Below the pieces are notes generated by a model. It was not told the DNA's origin and searched no databases. It saw only the letters and a program-made list of their open reading frames with translations. Of a stretch of DNA of 64,000 bases, positions 33,372-41,206 are shown piece after piece. The stretch is from contig JAZLJA010000022.1 in assembly GCA_045617625.1 (NCBI GenBank), forward strand, positions 1 to 64,000. The letters are read 5' to 3'. The translations under genes and the position numbers were made by a program. Numbering within the stretch: the first letter of the stretch is position 1; every line of letters begins with the position of its first letter. The stretch is from Firm-04 sp045617625. Lineage in GTDB: Bacteria > Bacillota > Clostridia > Oscillospirales > Ruminococcaceae.

Positions 33372-34034
33372 TCATTCTGATCTCGTTTTTTTGACAAGCT
33401 TTGTGAACGCAGGATCCGAACAGTATGCTTTCAAAGGGCAATCACTGCAAAGCGGATTACGAGCACGGCAGATGTCACGCCCAAACTGAACGATCTGGTG
33501 ACAATACCGTGCGGAACGGTCAGGCGGCAAAATGTAGTGTAAATCGTTTTCAACCTGTTCCGGTGCATGATTCTTGGTGAGTCCCAATCGTCCGGAAATG
33601 CGAATACAATGTGTGTCAGTTACGACTGCCGGCAGACCATAAACATCGCCCAACAGCAAATTTGCCGTTTTTCTGCCAACGCCGGGCAGCGACAACAGAT
33701 CCTCCATGTTATCAGGCAGTCTGCAATCAAAAACATCGATCAGGCGGCAGCACATTGCTTTGATGCTTTCCGCTTTGGAATGATAAAACCCACACGGCTT
33801 CACCGCCTCCTCCAGCTCTTTGATTTCCGCTGAAGCAAACGATTCGAGCGTTGGAAATTGCTGAAACAGTGTTTGGGTCACAATGTTAACCCTTGCATCC
33901 GTACATTGAGCGCTCAGGCGCGTTGCAATCAAAAGCTGATACGGCTCGTCGTATTCGAGAGAACATTTCGCGTCAGGATAGATCGTATCCAGGATGTCAC
34001 AGATGGAAAGGGCTTTTTTCTTCAGGCTATTCAT
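33372..34034 (-). CDS. nth: Endonuclease III (base-excision repair DNA glycosylase/AP lyase)
   Basis: 220 residues, normal for Nth. ATG 34034 with GGAGG six bases upstream. Helix-hairpin-helix LLSLPGVGRKTANLLLG carries the catalytic Lys, and VVTDTHCIRISGRLG carries the catalytic Asp. A C-terminal 4Fe-4S cluster is formed by CRARNPLCSDCPLKAYC (C-x6-C-x2-C-x5-C). It removes oxidised pyrimidines and nicks abasic sites. Divergent from the DUF4416 gene. Confidence 0.96.
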   Translation of the reverse strand: MNSLKKKALSICDILDTIYPDAKCSLEYDEPYQLLIATRLSAQCTDARVNIVTQTLFQQFPTLESFASAEIKELEEAVKPCGFYHSKAESIKAMCCRLIDVFDCRLPDNMEDLLSLPGVGRKTANLLLGDVYGLPAVVTDTHCIRISGRLGLTKNHAPEQVENDLHYILPPDRSARYCHQIVQFGRDICRARNPLCSDCPLKAYCSDPAFTKLVKKTRSE

Positions 34035-34044
34035 GTCTGCCTCC

Positions 34045-34073
34045 TTGACTTTTCATGCGTTTCGTGCTATCAT
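34045..34073 (+). promoter_or_regulatory. Promoter of the DUF4416 gene
   Basis: TTGACT, 17 bp, TATCAT, 30 bp upstream of the ATG; overlaps the upstream side of nth. Confidence 0.6.
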
Positions 34074-34103
34074 AAATACATTCCAGTTGGAAAGGATGAT
34101 TCA

Positions 34104-34649
34104 ATGGGCATCGCCGCTGCATTTGAAAAAGAAAAACTGATTCTTGCAATGCTCTATACAGACGAAGCACTTGCAGATGAAATGACAAACAAACTGATCT
34201 CAATGTATGGAGAATGTGATGTTGTCTCCCCTGCCTACTGCTTTTCAGAAATTTCACCATACTACGACAATGAAATGAACGGAAAAGTATACCGCAAAAT
34301 GATGAGTTTTCAGGAGTGCCGTGATCCGAAGGAACTCGCAGAAATCAAAACTGCGACCAATGCACTTGAACAATCATGTGCAGTTGATAGCAATCGCCGC
34401 TTGAACCTCGATCCCGGATTCGTAAGCTGCGGCAGACTGTCTCTTGCAACAACAAAGAACGCAGGACATCGAATCCCTTTGCATGACGGAATATATGCCG
34501 AATTAACGTTGTTCTACGCCAGAAACGAATGGCATCCGTTTCCATGGACGTATATGGATTTCAAGCTGCCGCAGGTGCATCAGTTTTTGACACAGGTACG
34601 CCACAAATACATGATACAGCGCAAAGCTGCACTGGCTTCGGCAGAATGA
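34104..34649 (+). CDS. DUF4416 family protein
   Basis: 181 residues from ATG 34104, with GGAAAGGATG just upstream. The features I associate with DUF4416 are present: LNLDPGFVSCGRLSLATTKN, HRIPLHDGIYAELTL and FPWTYMDFKLP. Soluble, no signal peptide. The function of this family is not established. It stands alone between its own promoter and a terminator. Confidence 0.75.
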   Translation: MGIAAAFEKEKLILAMLYTDEALADEMTNKLISMYGECDVVSPAYCFSEISPYYDNEMNGKVYRKMMSFQECRDPKELAEIKTATNALEQSCAVDSNRRLNLDPGFVSCGRLSLATTKNAGHRIPLHDGIYAELTLFYARNEWHPFPWTYMDFKLPQVHQFLTQVRHKYMIQRKAALASAE

Positions 34650-34693
34650 ACCAACAGCATTATTATAACATATATCCTGATATACGTCAAGCC

Positions 34694-34726
34694 AAAGCAG
34701 CAGCCGATTTCTCGTGCTGCTGCTTT
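34694..34726. terminator. Bidirectional terminator
   Basis: 11-bp arms AAAGCAGCAGC/GCTGCTGCTTT between the convergent DUF4416 gene and the lipoprotein gene. Confidence 0.8.
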
Positions 34727-34745
34727 ATGTATATGTTCTTTTTTC

Positions 34746-36848
34746 TTACATTTCGTGCTCATTCGGGCGATGATTCGGTCTATCAAGCGGCATCTGACCA
34801 TCAAAACCATTCGGCGGCATTGGGTTATCGTCCGGAGGTGTCTGCCCTTCAAATCCGTCAGGCGGCATTGCGTTTCCGTCCGGAGGTGTCGGTCTTTCAA
34901 ATCCGTCGGAATCATTTGGACGGAATCCGCCATGGCCACCCATTCCAAAGTTTCCGCCGTTTCCGGAAGCGATTTCATTTCCCGCTGTATATGTCCCTTC
35001 ATCTGCCCATTCATCCGAATTAAAGCTTCCGTCGAGTTCTCCGCCTGTATAAACATGATACCCATCAATCATACCGTTGGCACTGAATACAATTCCTTTC
35101 GCTTCTTTCGGCGTTTTCATTGCACCGAGCAAAACTCCATCATCGTCTGTCACAGCAATCAGTGTGCCGACTGGTGCATTCAATGATGCAGAGGCAATAT
35201 AGTTTGCGTCGGGTGTTTCCATCATCCCCGTCGATCCGACTGCCATCAACACACCGCCTGTAACCGTGATTGTGTTTTGATTATCACCGCAATCCAGCGG
35301 ACCATTGCCGTCATTTGTGGGACCGCACACGATCACTGTCCCGCCTGTCATAGTGATGTCGCCGTTGGAATCCAAGCCATCCCCGTCTGCATTGACATAT
35401 AAATATCCACCGCTGAGATACAGCTCACCTGATCCGTTTGACATCCCGCCAAAACCTCCGAACGTACCATTTCCGCGCCGCTTTTCATTTTGCTTGGATA
35501 CTTCATCCGTATTCGTAGAATCCGATTCACCAGAGGCATTCACGCCATCGTCCTGCGCAGTGATATGCGTTTCACCGCCCTCCAATCGGATGCAATACGC
35601 TTCCAGCCCTTCATAGGATTCAACGACACATATCGTTGCATTTTCGGCAATCACAAGACTTGTATCAGCGTGAACGCCATCGTCTCCCGATGAGAGCGTC
35701 AGATTGCTTTTCCCAAACAGATATGCGGCATCATCTGCATGAAGCGCGTCATCTTCACAATCTGCAACGATCTGTCCACCCTGTATTGCAATCATGGTAC
35801 CTGCTTTGACGCCTTTACAACTTGTCGATTGTGTTTCGTCGAAATCCGCATGCTCATTTTGTCTGCCCCAACCGCCAAAATCTTCATGATGAACGCGGAC
35901 ATTGGCACATCCGCCTCCGCTTTTGATGTTCAGCGTACCATCTGTCATATAGAACGATACCGCACTGTCAATTGCATCCTGCGCAGCAATGATTGTCACA
36001 TCTCCGCCTTCAAGCGTGATATTTCCCTTTCCATCTTTGTCTTCCGTCTGCGTTTTGATACCGTCGCCACCAGAGGATATCATCAGGTTTGCAGCTTTCA
36101 TTGCAACAGAATCGTCACCGCGCACACCATGATTAACAGCATTCACCACAAGATTACAGTTCAGAAGCTTTAAGTCATTACTGCACTGAATGCCATTGTT
36201 TTGATTTCCCTCAATCGTCAACGATCCTGCACCATTGATTGTGAGGTCGTCTTTTGAATACATGGCGGCATTGAAATCGCTCTTATCAGATCTTTTCGTA
36301 TCTCTGAGAACATTCACCGTGTTCTCTGAAAGAGTCAGGATGGTCTTATCCGCATTTAGAATCATCAGCGGTGATGTGCGTTTGCTTGTGATATCAACCC
36401 CATTGAACACCAGATGCGCCTTTGCATTGTCATCTGTCATTTCCACCACAATACTGCCGTCTTCCAGATTTCCTTCAAACACATATGTGTTTTCATCGTG
36501 AATGGTAATGACACCGCCGCTGATATCAACTGCACCTGACGGCTCGGCAACTGCTTCATTGCCTTTCAAAGTGATTTTCACAGCACTTTTATCCCATTCC
36601 GTGTTCAGATCACTTTTTGAAAGCGTCAAAGGTTCAATTCGGGGCAAAACTGTATTCTCGATGCTTTTTGTTTGTGTGATGTCAGTATCATGTTGAGACA
36701 TTGCCGACGTCTCGGATTCAGAAGACTGAAGACTGCTTGTGAAATCGCTTGATTCCGATGAAGATACCTTTTGACAGCCATTCATCAGGAGCAGTACCGC
36801 TACACCGACACAACATCTTTTCCATCCCATTTGATTATATTTTGTCAT
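34746..36848 (-). CDS. Probable lipoprotein with beta-helix carbohydrate-binding domain
   Basis: 700 residues from ATG 36848 (AGGTGGGAG upstream). N-terminus MTKYNQMGWKRCCVGVAVLL, then LMNGC, looks like a lipoprotein signal with the cysteine near residue 25, followed by a Ser-rich spacer. Residues ~80-610 are the same Cthe_2159-type beta-helix as at 6643 and 28133 (DLKLLNCNLVVNAVNHGVRG), but there is no dockerin. The final ~70 residues are a Gly- then Pro/Asp-rich tail with repeated PPDG/PPNG motifs. So this paralogue is probably tied to the membrane of the producing cell, not to a cellulosome. No catalytic motif recognised. Confidence 0.82.
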   Translation of the reverse strand: MTKYNQMGWKRCCVGVAVLLLMNGCQKVSSSESSDFTSSLQSSESETSAMSQHDTDITQTKSIENTVLPRIEPLTLSKSDLNTEWDKSAVKITLKGNEAVAEPSGAVDISGGVITIHDENTYVFEGNLEDGSIVVEMTDDNAKAHLVFNGVDITSKRTSPLMILNADKTILTLSENTVNVLRDTKRSDKSDFNAAMYSKDDLTINGAGSLTIEGNQNNGIQCSNDLKLLNCNLVVNAVNHGVRGDDSVAMKAANLMISSGGDGIKTQTEDKDGKGNITLEGGDVTIIAAQDAIDSAVSFYMTDGTLNIKSGGGCANVRVHHEDFGGWGRQNEHADFDETQSTSCKGVKAGTMIAIQGGQIVADCEDDALHADDAAYLFGKSNLTLSSGDDGVHADTSLVIAENATICVVESYEGLEAYCIRLEGGETHITAQDDGVNASGESDSTNTDEVSKQNEKRRGNGTFGGFGGMSNGSGELYLSGGYLYVNADGDGLDSNGDITMTGGTVIVCGPTNDGNGPLDCGDNQNTITVTGGVLMAVGSTGMMETPDANYIASASLNAPVGTLIAVTDDDGVLLGAMKTPKEAKGIVFSANGMIDGYHVYTGGELDGSFNSDEWADEGTYTAGNEIASGNGGNFGMGGHGGFRPNDSDGFERPTPPDGNAMPPDGFEGQTPPDDNPMPPNGFDGQMPLDRPNHRPNEHEM

Positions 36849-36991
36849 ACTCCCACCTCTCGTCATCGTTTCATTCACTATAACAGAATAATATGCTGAT
36901 TATGTGAAAAGGAATCGAAAACAATCTGAAACACGACTATCTGCACAAAATATTCAATCAAAATTTGGATAGAAACACGAGATATTGCCCC

Positions 36992-37020
36992 ATGACAAAT
37001 TCACTTCTTTGTGCTATAAT
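36992..37020 (+). promoter_or_regulatory. Promoter of the potassium channel gene
   Basis: ATGACA, 17 bp, TATAAT. The rest of the region upstream to 36849 shows nothing recognisable. Confidence 0.65.
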
Positions 37021-37058
37021 ATATATAACAACATCTTGATATGAAAGAGGTGCAGCAT

Positions 37059-38009
37059 TTGAAAAAACGTATATTTCAAATCATACAGATCGGCTACAAC
37101 AAGGATACCATCAGCCGCGCCTTTGACTGGTTCATCGTCATTGTCATTATTCTTGGAATTATCACGATGTTCCTTGATACATTCTCAGAACTTTCGGCAT
37201 ACTTTGGCGTTTTCAAAGGCATCGAAATGTTTTGCGCTGCGGTTTTCAGCATCGAATACATTCTCCGTATCTGGACCGCAGATCTGCTCTACCCCCAACT
37301 GGCACCACATCGCGCAAGACTGCGTTTTCTTCGATCCTTTGACGGCATTGTGGATCTGCTGACGATTCTGCCTTTTTTCTTTCTCACGGGTTTTATCGTG
37401 TTCCGTATGCTCCGTGTGGTGCGAATCTTTCATTTGTTTCGCATCAATGCACAATATGACTCATTCAATGTCATCACTGCTGTTTTACTGGAAAAGAAGA
37501 ATCAGATCATTTCCTCGGTGTTTATCATCATAATTCTGATGCTGGCATCTTCTCTATGTATGTATAGCGTTGAACATGAGCAGCAGCCTGAGGCATTCAG
37601 AAATGCTTTCTCAGGCATCTGGTGGAGCATGTCAACACTATTGACCGTCGGATACGGTGATATTTACCCTATGACATTTCTTGGAAAAGCAATGGCAATT
37701 CTGATCGCATTTCTTGGCGTTGGCGTTGTCGCCATCCCAACGGGTATCATCAGCGCAGGCTTTGTGGAACAATACACACAAAAAGAGCACTCTACCAGTA
37801 CATTTCACGATATCGACCGCGTAGGTGAAATTCTCGTTGAAAAAGGCAATGAGCTGTGCGGCATGACGGTTGAAGAAATCTACGATGAATATAGAACTCA
37901 GATACTTGTGATTATCCGAAAAGATATGACAATCATTGCAACGCCCAAACTGACAATCACACAAAAAGATATTCTGATTGTCAACAGCGATAAACTGATC
38001 AAAAAATAA
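37059..38009 (+). CDS. Voltage-gated-type potassium channel with C-terminal TrkA-C-like domain
   Basis: 316 residues from TTG 37059, preceded by AAAGAGG; the ATG at 37041 overlaps that site and has none of its own. Six membrane segments with an S4-like stretch (FIVFRMLRVVRIFHLFRINA), then a pore helix and selectivity filter TLLTVGYGD. The last ~70 residues (VGEILVEKGNELCGMTVEEI, ending in DILIVNSDKLIKK) resemble the TrkA-C domain that regulates K+ transport by ligand binding. Monocistronic. Confidence 0.9.
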   Translation: MKKRIFQIIQIGYNKDTISRAFDWFIVIVIILGIITMFLDTFSELSAYFGVFKGIEMFCAAVFSIEYILRIWTADLLYPQLAPHRARLRFLRSFDGIVDLLTILPFFFLTGFIVFRMLRVVRIFHLFRINAQYDSFNVITAVLLEKKNQIISSVFIIIILMLASSLCMYSVEHEQQPEAFRNAFSGIWWSMSTLLTVGYGDIYPMTFLGKAMAILIAFLGVGVVAIPTGIISAGFVEQYTQKEHSTSTFHDIDRVGEILVEKGNELCGMTVEEIYDEYRTQILVIIRKDMTIIATPKLTITQKDILIVNSDKLIKK

Positions 38010-38010
38010 A

Positions 38011-38041
38011 AAAACGGAAAGCATATAATGCTTTCCGTTTT
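38011..38041. terminator. Bidirectional terminator
   Basis: 14-bp arms AAAACGGAAAGCAT/ATGCTTTCCGTTTT with a three-base loop and T run, between the channel gene and the DUF6465 gene. Confidence 0.9.
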
Positions 38042-38060
38042 TTTAATCAGTAAAAATGCA

Positions 38061-38486
38061 TCAGATTCTAAAGCTGCCGGAGTTGTAAATGTCATTCACA
38101 ACGTAGTAAACCATGCCTTCTGTTGCATTGAAGTAAACAGCAAGTTTCTTGACATCATCCAGCGAATTGCCTTTCTGTGCCCAATCTTCCTTGGCACGAG
38201 CAACCAACTCATCGGGTGTTGCCTTGGAATCTCCAAACTGAATTTCAACCGTTGCAGTGCAACCCTTCTTCGTAGCCGTACGACTTGCAGTTTTCTTGAC
38301 GGGCTTTTCTGCAGATTCTTTCTTTTCAGCAGTTTTTTTCACAGTCTTTGCAGCAGTTTTCTTTTCAGCGGGAGCCTTCTTTGCAGGCTTCTCCGCATCG
38401 GCAGAAGCAACAGTATCAACGGGAATCAATACTTCCTGAACTGCCTCAACAGCAGCTTCAGCAGCCTTATTCGCTTTCTGAGTCAT
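38061..38486 (-). CDS. DUF6465-type protein with histone-H1-like Lys/Ala/Pro tail
   Basis: 141 residues from ATG 38486, eight bases after AGGAGG; an in-frame ATG at 38504 lies before that site. The N-terminal half is Lys/Ala/Pro-rich (EKPAKKAPAEKKTAAKTVKK) like bacterial H1-type DNA-binding tails; the C-terminal ~60 residues form a compact alpha/beta domain (TATVEIQFGDSKATPDELVA). It follows the HU gene by 24 bases, so the two are cotranscribed. A nucleoid role is inferred from the tail and partner only. Confidence 0.75.
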   Translation of the reverse strand: MTQKANKAAEAAVEAVQEVLIPVDTVASADAEKPAKKAPAEKKTAAKTVKKTAEKKESAEKPVKKTASRTATKKGCTATVEIQFGDSKATPDELVARAKEDWAQKGNSLDDVKKLAVYFNATEGMVYYVVNDIYNSGSFRI

Positions 38487-38510
38487 AATAACCTCCTGTT
38501 TCATGAATCA

Positions 38511-38795
38511 TTATTTGGTTTCAGGATTGATTGCGTCTTTCATGGTCTTGCCAGCCTTGAAAGCAAGAACCTTGCAGGGTTTTGTGGTCATCGGCTTCTT
38601 GGTGTGAGGATTGATGCACTGCTTTGCAGCACGCTCACGAACCTCAAAAGTACCAAAACCGGTGATAGATACTTTCTCACCGGCAACAAGTGCATCGGTG
38701 ATTGCGTCGAGTACAAGATTCAAAGCCTTATCAGCGTCTTTCTTGGTGCAGTTTTCTTTTGCAGCGATTGCTGCGATCAGTTCGTTCTTTTTCAT
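38511..38795 (-). CDS. hup: HU family DNA-binding protein
   Basis: 94 residues. Complete HU fold: MKKNELIAAIAAKENCTKKD helices, GFGTFEVRERAAKQCINP beta arm region, and C-terminal CKVLAFKAGKTMKDAIN. HU dimers bend DNA and organise the nucleoid. Good ribosome site (AGGAGG) and strong promoter at 38831-38860. First gene of a two-gene unit with DUF6465. Confidence 0.97.
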   Translation of the reverse strand: MKKNELIAAIAAKENCTKKDADKALNLVLDAITDALVAGEKVSITGFGTFEVRERAAKQCINPHTKKPMTTKPCKVLAFKAGKTMKDAINPETK

Positions 38796-38830
38796 GTGGA
38801 AAAGCCTCCTGTAAACAAAATTCTTATCCC

Positions 38831-38860
38831 ATTATATATCGAAAATACGCCGTTTGTCAA
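38831..38860 (-). promoter_or_regulatory. Promoter of the HU-DUF6465 operon
   Basis: Minus strand TTGACA, 18 bp, TATAAT; consensus hexamers fit a highly expressed gene. Confidence 0.8.
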
Positions 38861-38973
38861 ATGCTTTTGCATTTTTCATATGTTTGAATTATAAAGCGAC
38901 GCATTTCATGTCAAATCTTGGCTATTATTACATAATTCATGATGGTTTTTTCGCAGATTCGCGGATTTCATTC

Positions 38974-39963
38974 TTAGAGCATTGATGCACGAAGCTCCTC
39001 AGCAGAGCGCATGGAAAGGTATGCAGGCGGAATATCAAACACGGATTTGCAGCCGTAATTCCCCTCTTTTGCCATACGGAACGCTGCTCTTGCAAATGCA
39101 ACCAGAACATTCGTGGTGAACTCAGGATTAGAATCAAGCTTCAGCGAATATTCAATCAGATGCTTGTGTTCACCGTTTTCGCCAGTTGTTCCGCTGCGCA
39201 TGACAAAACCACCGTGCGGCAATTCACTGTGATTCGCTTTCAGTTCCTCTGCCGAGACAAAATGCACGATCGTGTCGTAATCAGCGAAATAGTTCGGCAT
39301 AGTGCGAATTTCCTGCTCGATTTTTTCGAGATTTGCATCTGGTTTTGCAACAACATAGCATTCACGCAGATGCTTTTGACGTGTGGTCAGTTCAGGCTGT
39401 TCACCGCTTCTGACTGCTTCCATCGCAGCGTCAATCGGGATGGTGTACTGTCTTGCATCCAGAACGCCTTCTACACGGCGAATCGCATCTGAATGTCCCT
39501 GACTGATCCCCTTTCCCCAGAACGTATAGTCCTTACCATTGGGAAGAATGCAGCTTCCGTAAAGTCTTGCAAGAGAGAACATACCGGGATCCCAGCCCAC
39601 AGAAATCATTGCAGTGTGATTTGCAGCCTTTGCCGACTTATCCACATTTGCAAAGTGCTCAGGAATGCGTGCATGTGTGTCAAAGCTGTCAACAACATTA
39701 AAATAAGAGGCAAGATGGGGTGTTTGCAGCGGCAAATCGGTTGCAGAACCGCCACACACGATGACAACATCTGCTTCAGACTGATGATTCACAAGGTCGT
39801 CATATCCATATACAGGTACGTTTTCTGTTTTCACCCTGACAGTTTCAGGCGCACGCCGCGTGGCGACAAACGCAAGCTTCATATCAGGATTGCTGCGTAC
39901 TGCAAGTTCCACACCTTTTCCAAGGTTGCCGTAGCCTACAATACCAATTCGGATTACATTCAT
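38974..39963 (-). CDS. ddh: meso-Diaminopimelate D-dehydrogenase
   Basis: 329 residues from ATG 39963, six bases after AGGAGG. NADP-binding GIVGYGNLGKGVELAV at the N-terminus, and Ddh-type motifs SVGWDPGMFSLARLYG and WGKGISQGHSDAIRRVEGVL. It aminates tetrahydrodipicolinate directly to meso-DAP with NADPH and ammonia, the one-step branch of lysine and peptidoglycan precursor synthesis. Length is typical. Monocistronic with its own promoter; a wall based on meso-DAP is implied. Confidence 0.95.
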   Translation of the reverse strand: MNVIRIGIVGYGNLGKGVELAVRSNPDMKLAFVATRRAPETVRVKTENVPVYGYDDLVNHQSEADVVIVCGGSATDLPLQTPHLASYFNVVDSFDTHARIPEHFANVDKSAKAANHTAMISVGWDPGMFSLARLYGSCILPNGKDYTFWGKGISQGHSDAIRRVEGVLDARQYTIPIDAAMEAVRSGEQPELTTRQKHLRECYVVAKPDANLEKIEQEIRTMPNYFADYDTIVHFVSAEELKANHSELPHGGFVMRSGTTGENGEHKHLIEYSLKLDSNPEFTTNVLVAFARAAFRMAKEGNYGCKSVFDIPPAYLSMRSAEELRASML

Positions 39964-39996
39964 AATATACCTCCTAAATTGCAATTTGACAGTGTT

Positions 39997-40025
39997 ATTA
40001 TATACCTAAATCAGCCATTTGTCAA
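39997..40025 (-). promoter_or_regulatory. Promoter of ddh
   Basis: Minus strand TTGACA, 17 bp, TATAAT. Confidence 0.85.
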
Positions 40026-40111
40026 CGAAAAATCAGGGATGCTCCCTCTTTTCTTCCAGTTTTCACATTTCCTGCACGAATATGCAAAAAGCTTTGCATT
40101 TCTGCGTCAAC

Positions 40112-40140
40112 TTGACAAAATGCAAAAGAAGTTGTATAAT
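40112..40140 (+). promoter_or_regulatory. Consensus promoter upstream of the AEC transporter
   Basis: TTGACA, 17 bp, TATAAT, both hexamers perfect. A strong terminator follows within about 50 bp (next entry). Confidence 0.85.
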
Positions 40141-40160
40141 GACTTTCGGACTGAAAAGAA

Positions 40161-40195
40161 AAGTGCGGTTTCCGAATAAGCCGCACTTCTTTTTT
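40161..40195 (+). terminator. Intrinsic terminator in the leader of the AEC transporter
   Basis: AAGTGCGG/CCGCACTT with a 12-base loop followed by CTTTTTTTCT. It lies between the perfect promoter and the gene start, so either a short RNA of about 50 nt is made or transcription is attenuated. Confidence 0.85.
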
Positions 40196-40222
40196 CTCAT
40201 ATTATGTTAAAGGATGATGTGT

Positions 40223-41206
40223 TTGGAAATTTCTGTAATTTTCATGCAGATGCTCAAACTGTTTTTGATCATCTGCCTTGGAACCATTCTTGCAAAATTA
40301 GAAATCATCGACGTTCATACGAAACAAAAACTCACAAAACTAATGCTATACGTCACAACGCCTCTGATGATTATTGATGCGTTTCATGACCGTCTCCTGA
40401 TGGTTGAATCGCAGGCTGAAGGCACACAAAGTCTGAATGTCGGATACGTGTTTGCAATGTCCTTTGTTTTCTATCTGCTGATGATCATTTTATCTGTGCC
40501 GCTCACCTTAGCCATGCGTGTTCCGAAAACAGAACGCCGTCTTTACCTGTTCATGTCGATTTTTGGCAACGTCGGATTCATGGGTTTTCCTGTCGTATCG
40601 GCAGTGTATGGCAATGAGGGACTCTTTTATGCAGCGATCCTCAACTGCGTATTTAATATCATCATCTATACATTCGGCGTTCTTTTGATGACCGCAGGTT
40701 CAAACGACGAATCGCAGCATAAAAATCTTCTGGCATCACTGCAATGGAAAAAAGTATTACTCTCTCCAGCGGTGATCTGTAGTGTTGTTGCTGTTCTGAT
40801 CTTCTCACTTCGCATCCGATTGCCTGATATCATCGCTGATACTCTGGATACACTCGGTGGTTTGACATCACCGCTTGCAATGCTGGTTGTCGGTGCAAAT
40901 CTTGCGGGTATGCCGCTCAAGGAAATGATACAGGATTGGAAACTTGATCTCTATGTGATTTTGCGTCAGTTTGCTTTGCCGCTCGTCTTTTTTCTCCTGT
41001 TTGGAATGATTGCCGATCATTCGGTGCTGCTGCCGACATGGCTTGTGCTTTCGGGAATGCCGATTGCAAATACCACTGCACTGTTTGCCACCGAATATCA
41101 TGGCAATGAACGTCTCGCTTCAAAGGCGATTTTCCTGACAACTTTACTGTCGCTCATTTCTCTCCCGATACTCATTTGGGCTTGTTCATCTTTTGCTGCC
41201 CTTTGA
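40223..41206 (+). CDS. AEC (auxin efflux carrier) family transporter
   Basis: 327 residues if started at TTG 40223, nine bases after AAAGGA; ATG 40214/40217 are in frame but crowd that site. About ten hydrophobic segments in two five-helix bundles, with family features FGNVGFMGFPVVSAVYG and GMPIANTTALFATEY. The AEC family exports or moves small organic acids such as malate or lactate; the substrate cannot be told. Its end overlaps the convergent rarA by 35 bases. Confidence 0.88.
   Translation: MEISVIFMQMLKLFLIICLGTILAKLEIIDVHTKQKLTKLMLYVTTPLMIIDAFHDRLLMVESQAEGTQSLNVGYVFAMSFVFYLLMIILSVPLTLAMRVPKTERRLYLFMSIFGNVGFMGFPVVSAVYGNEGLFYAAILNCVFNIIIYTFGVLLMTAGSNDESQHKNLLASLQWKKVLLSPAVICSVVAVLIFSLRIRLPDIIADTLDTLGGLTSPLAMLVVGANLAGMPLKEMIQDWKLDLYVILRQFALPLVFFLLFGMIADHSVLLPTWLVLSGMPIANTTALFATEYHGNERLASKAIFLTTLLSLISLPILIWACSSFAAL

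Noticed and set aside
40139..40210. Short ORF (23 codons) over the terminator before the AEC gene
   Set aside because: Its ATG lies on the -10 element, upstream of the expected transcript start, so it would not be in the RNA.
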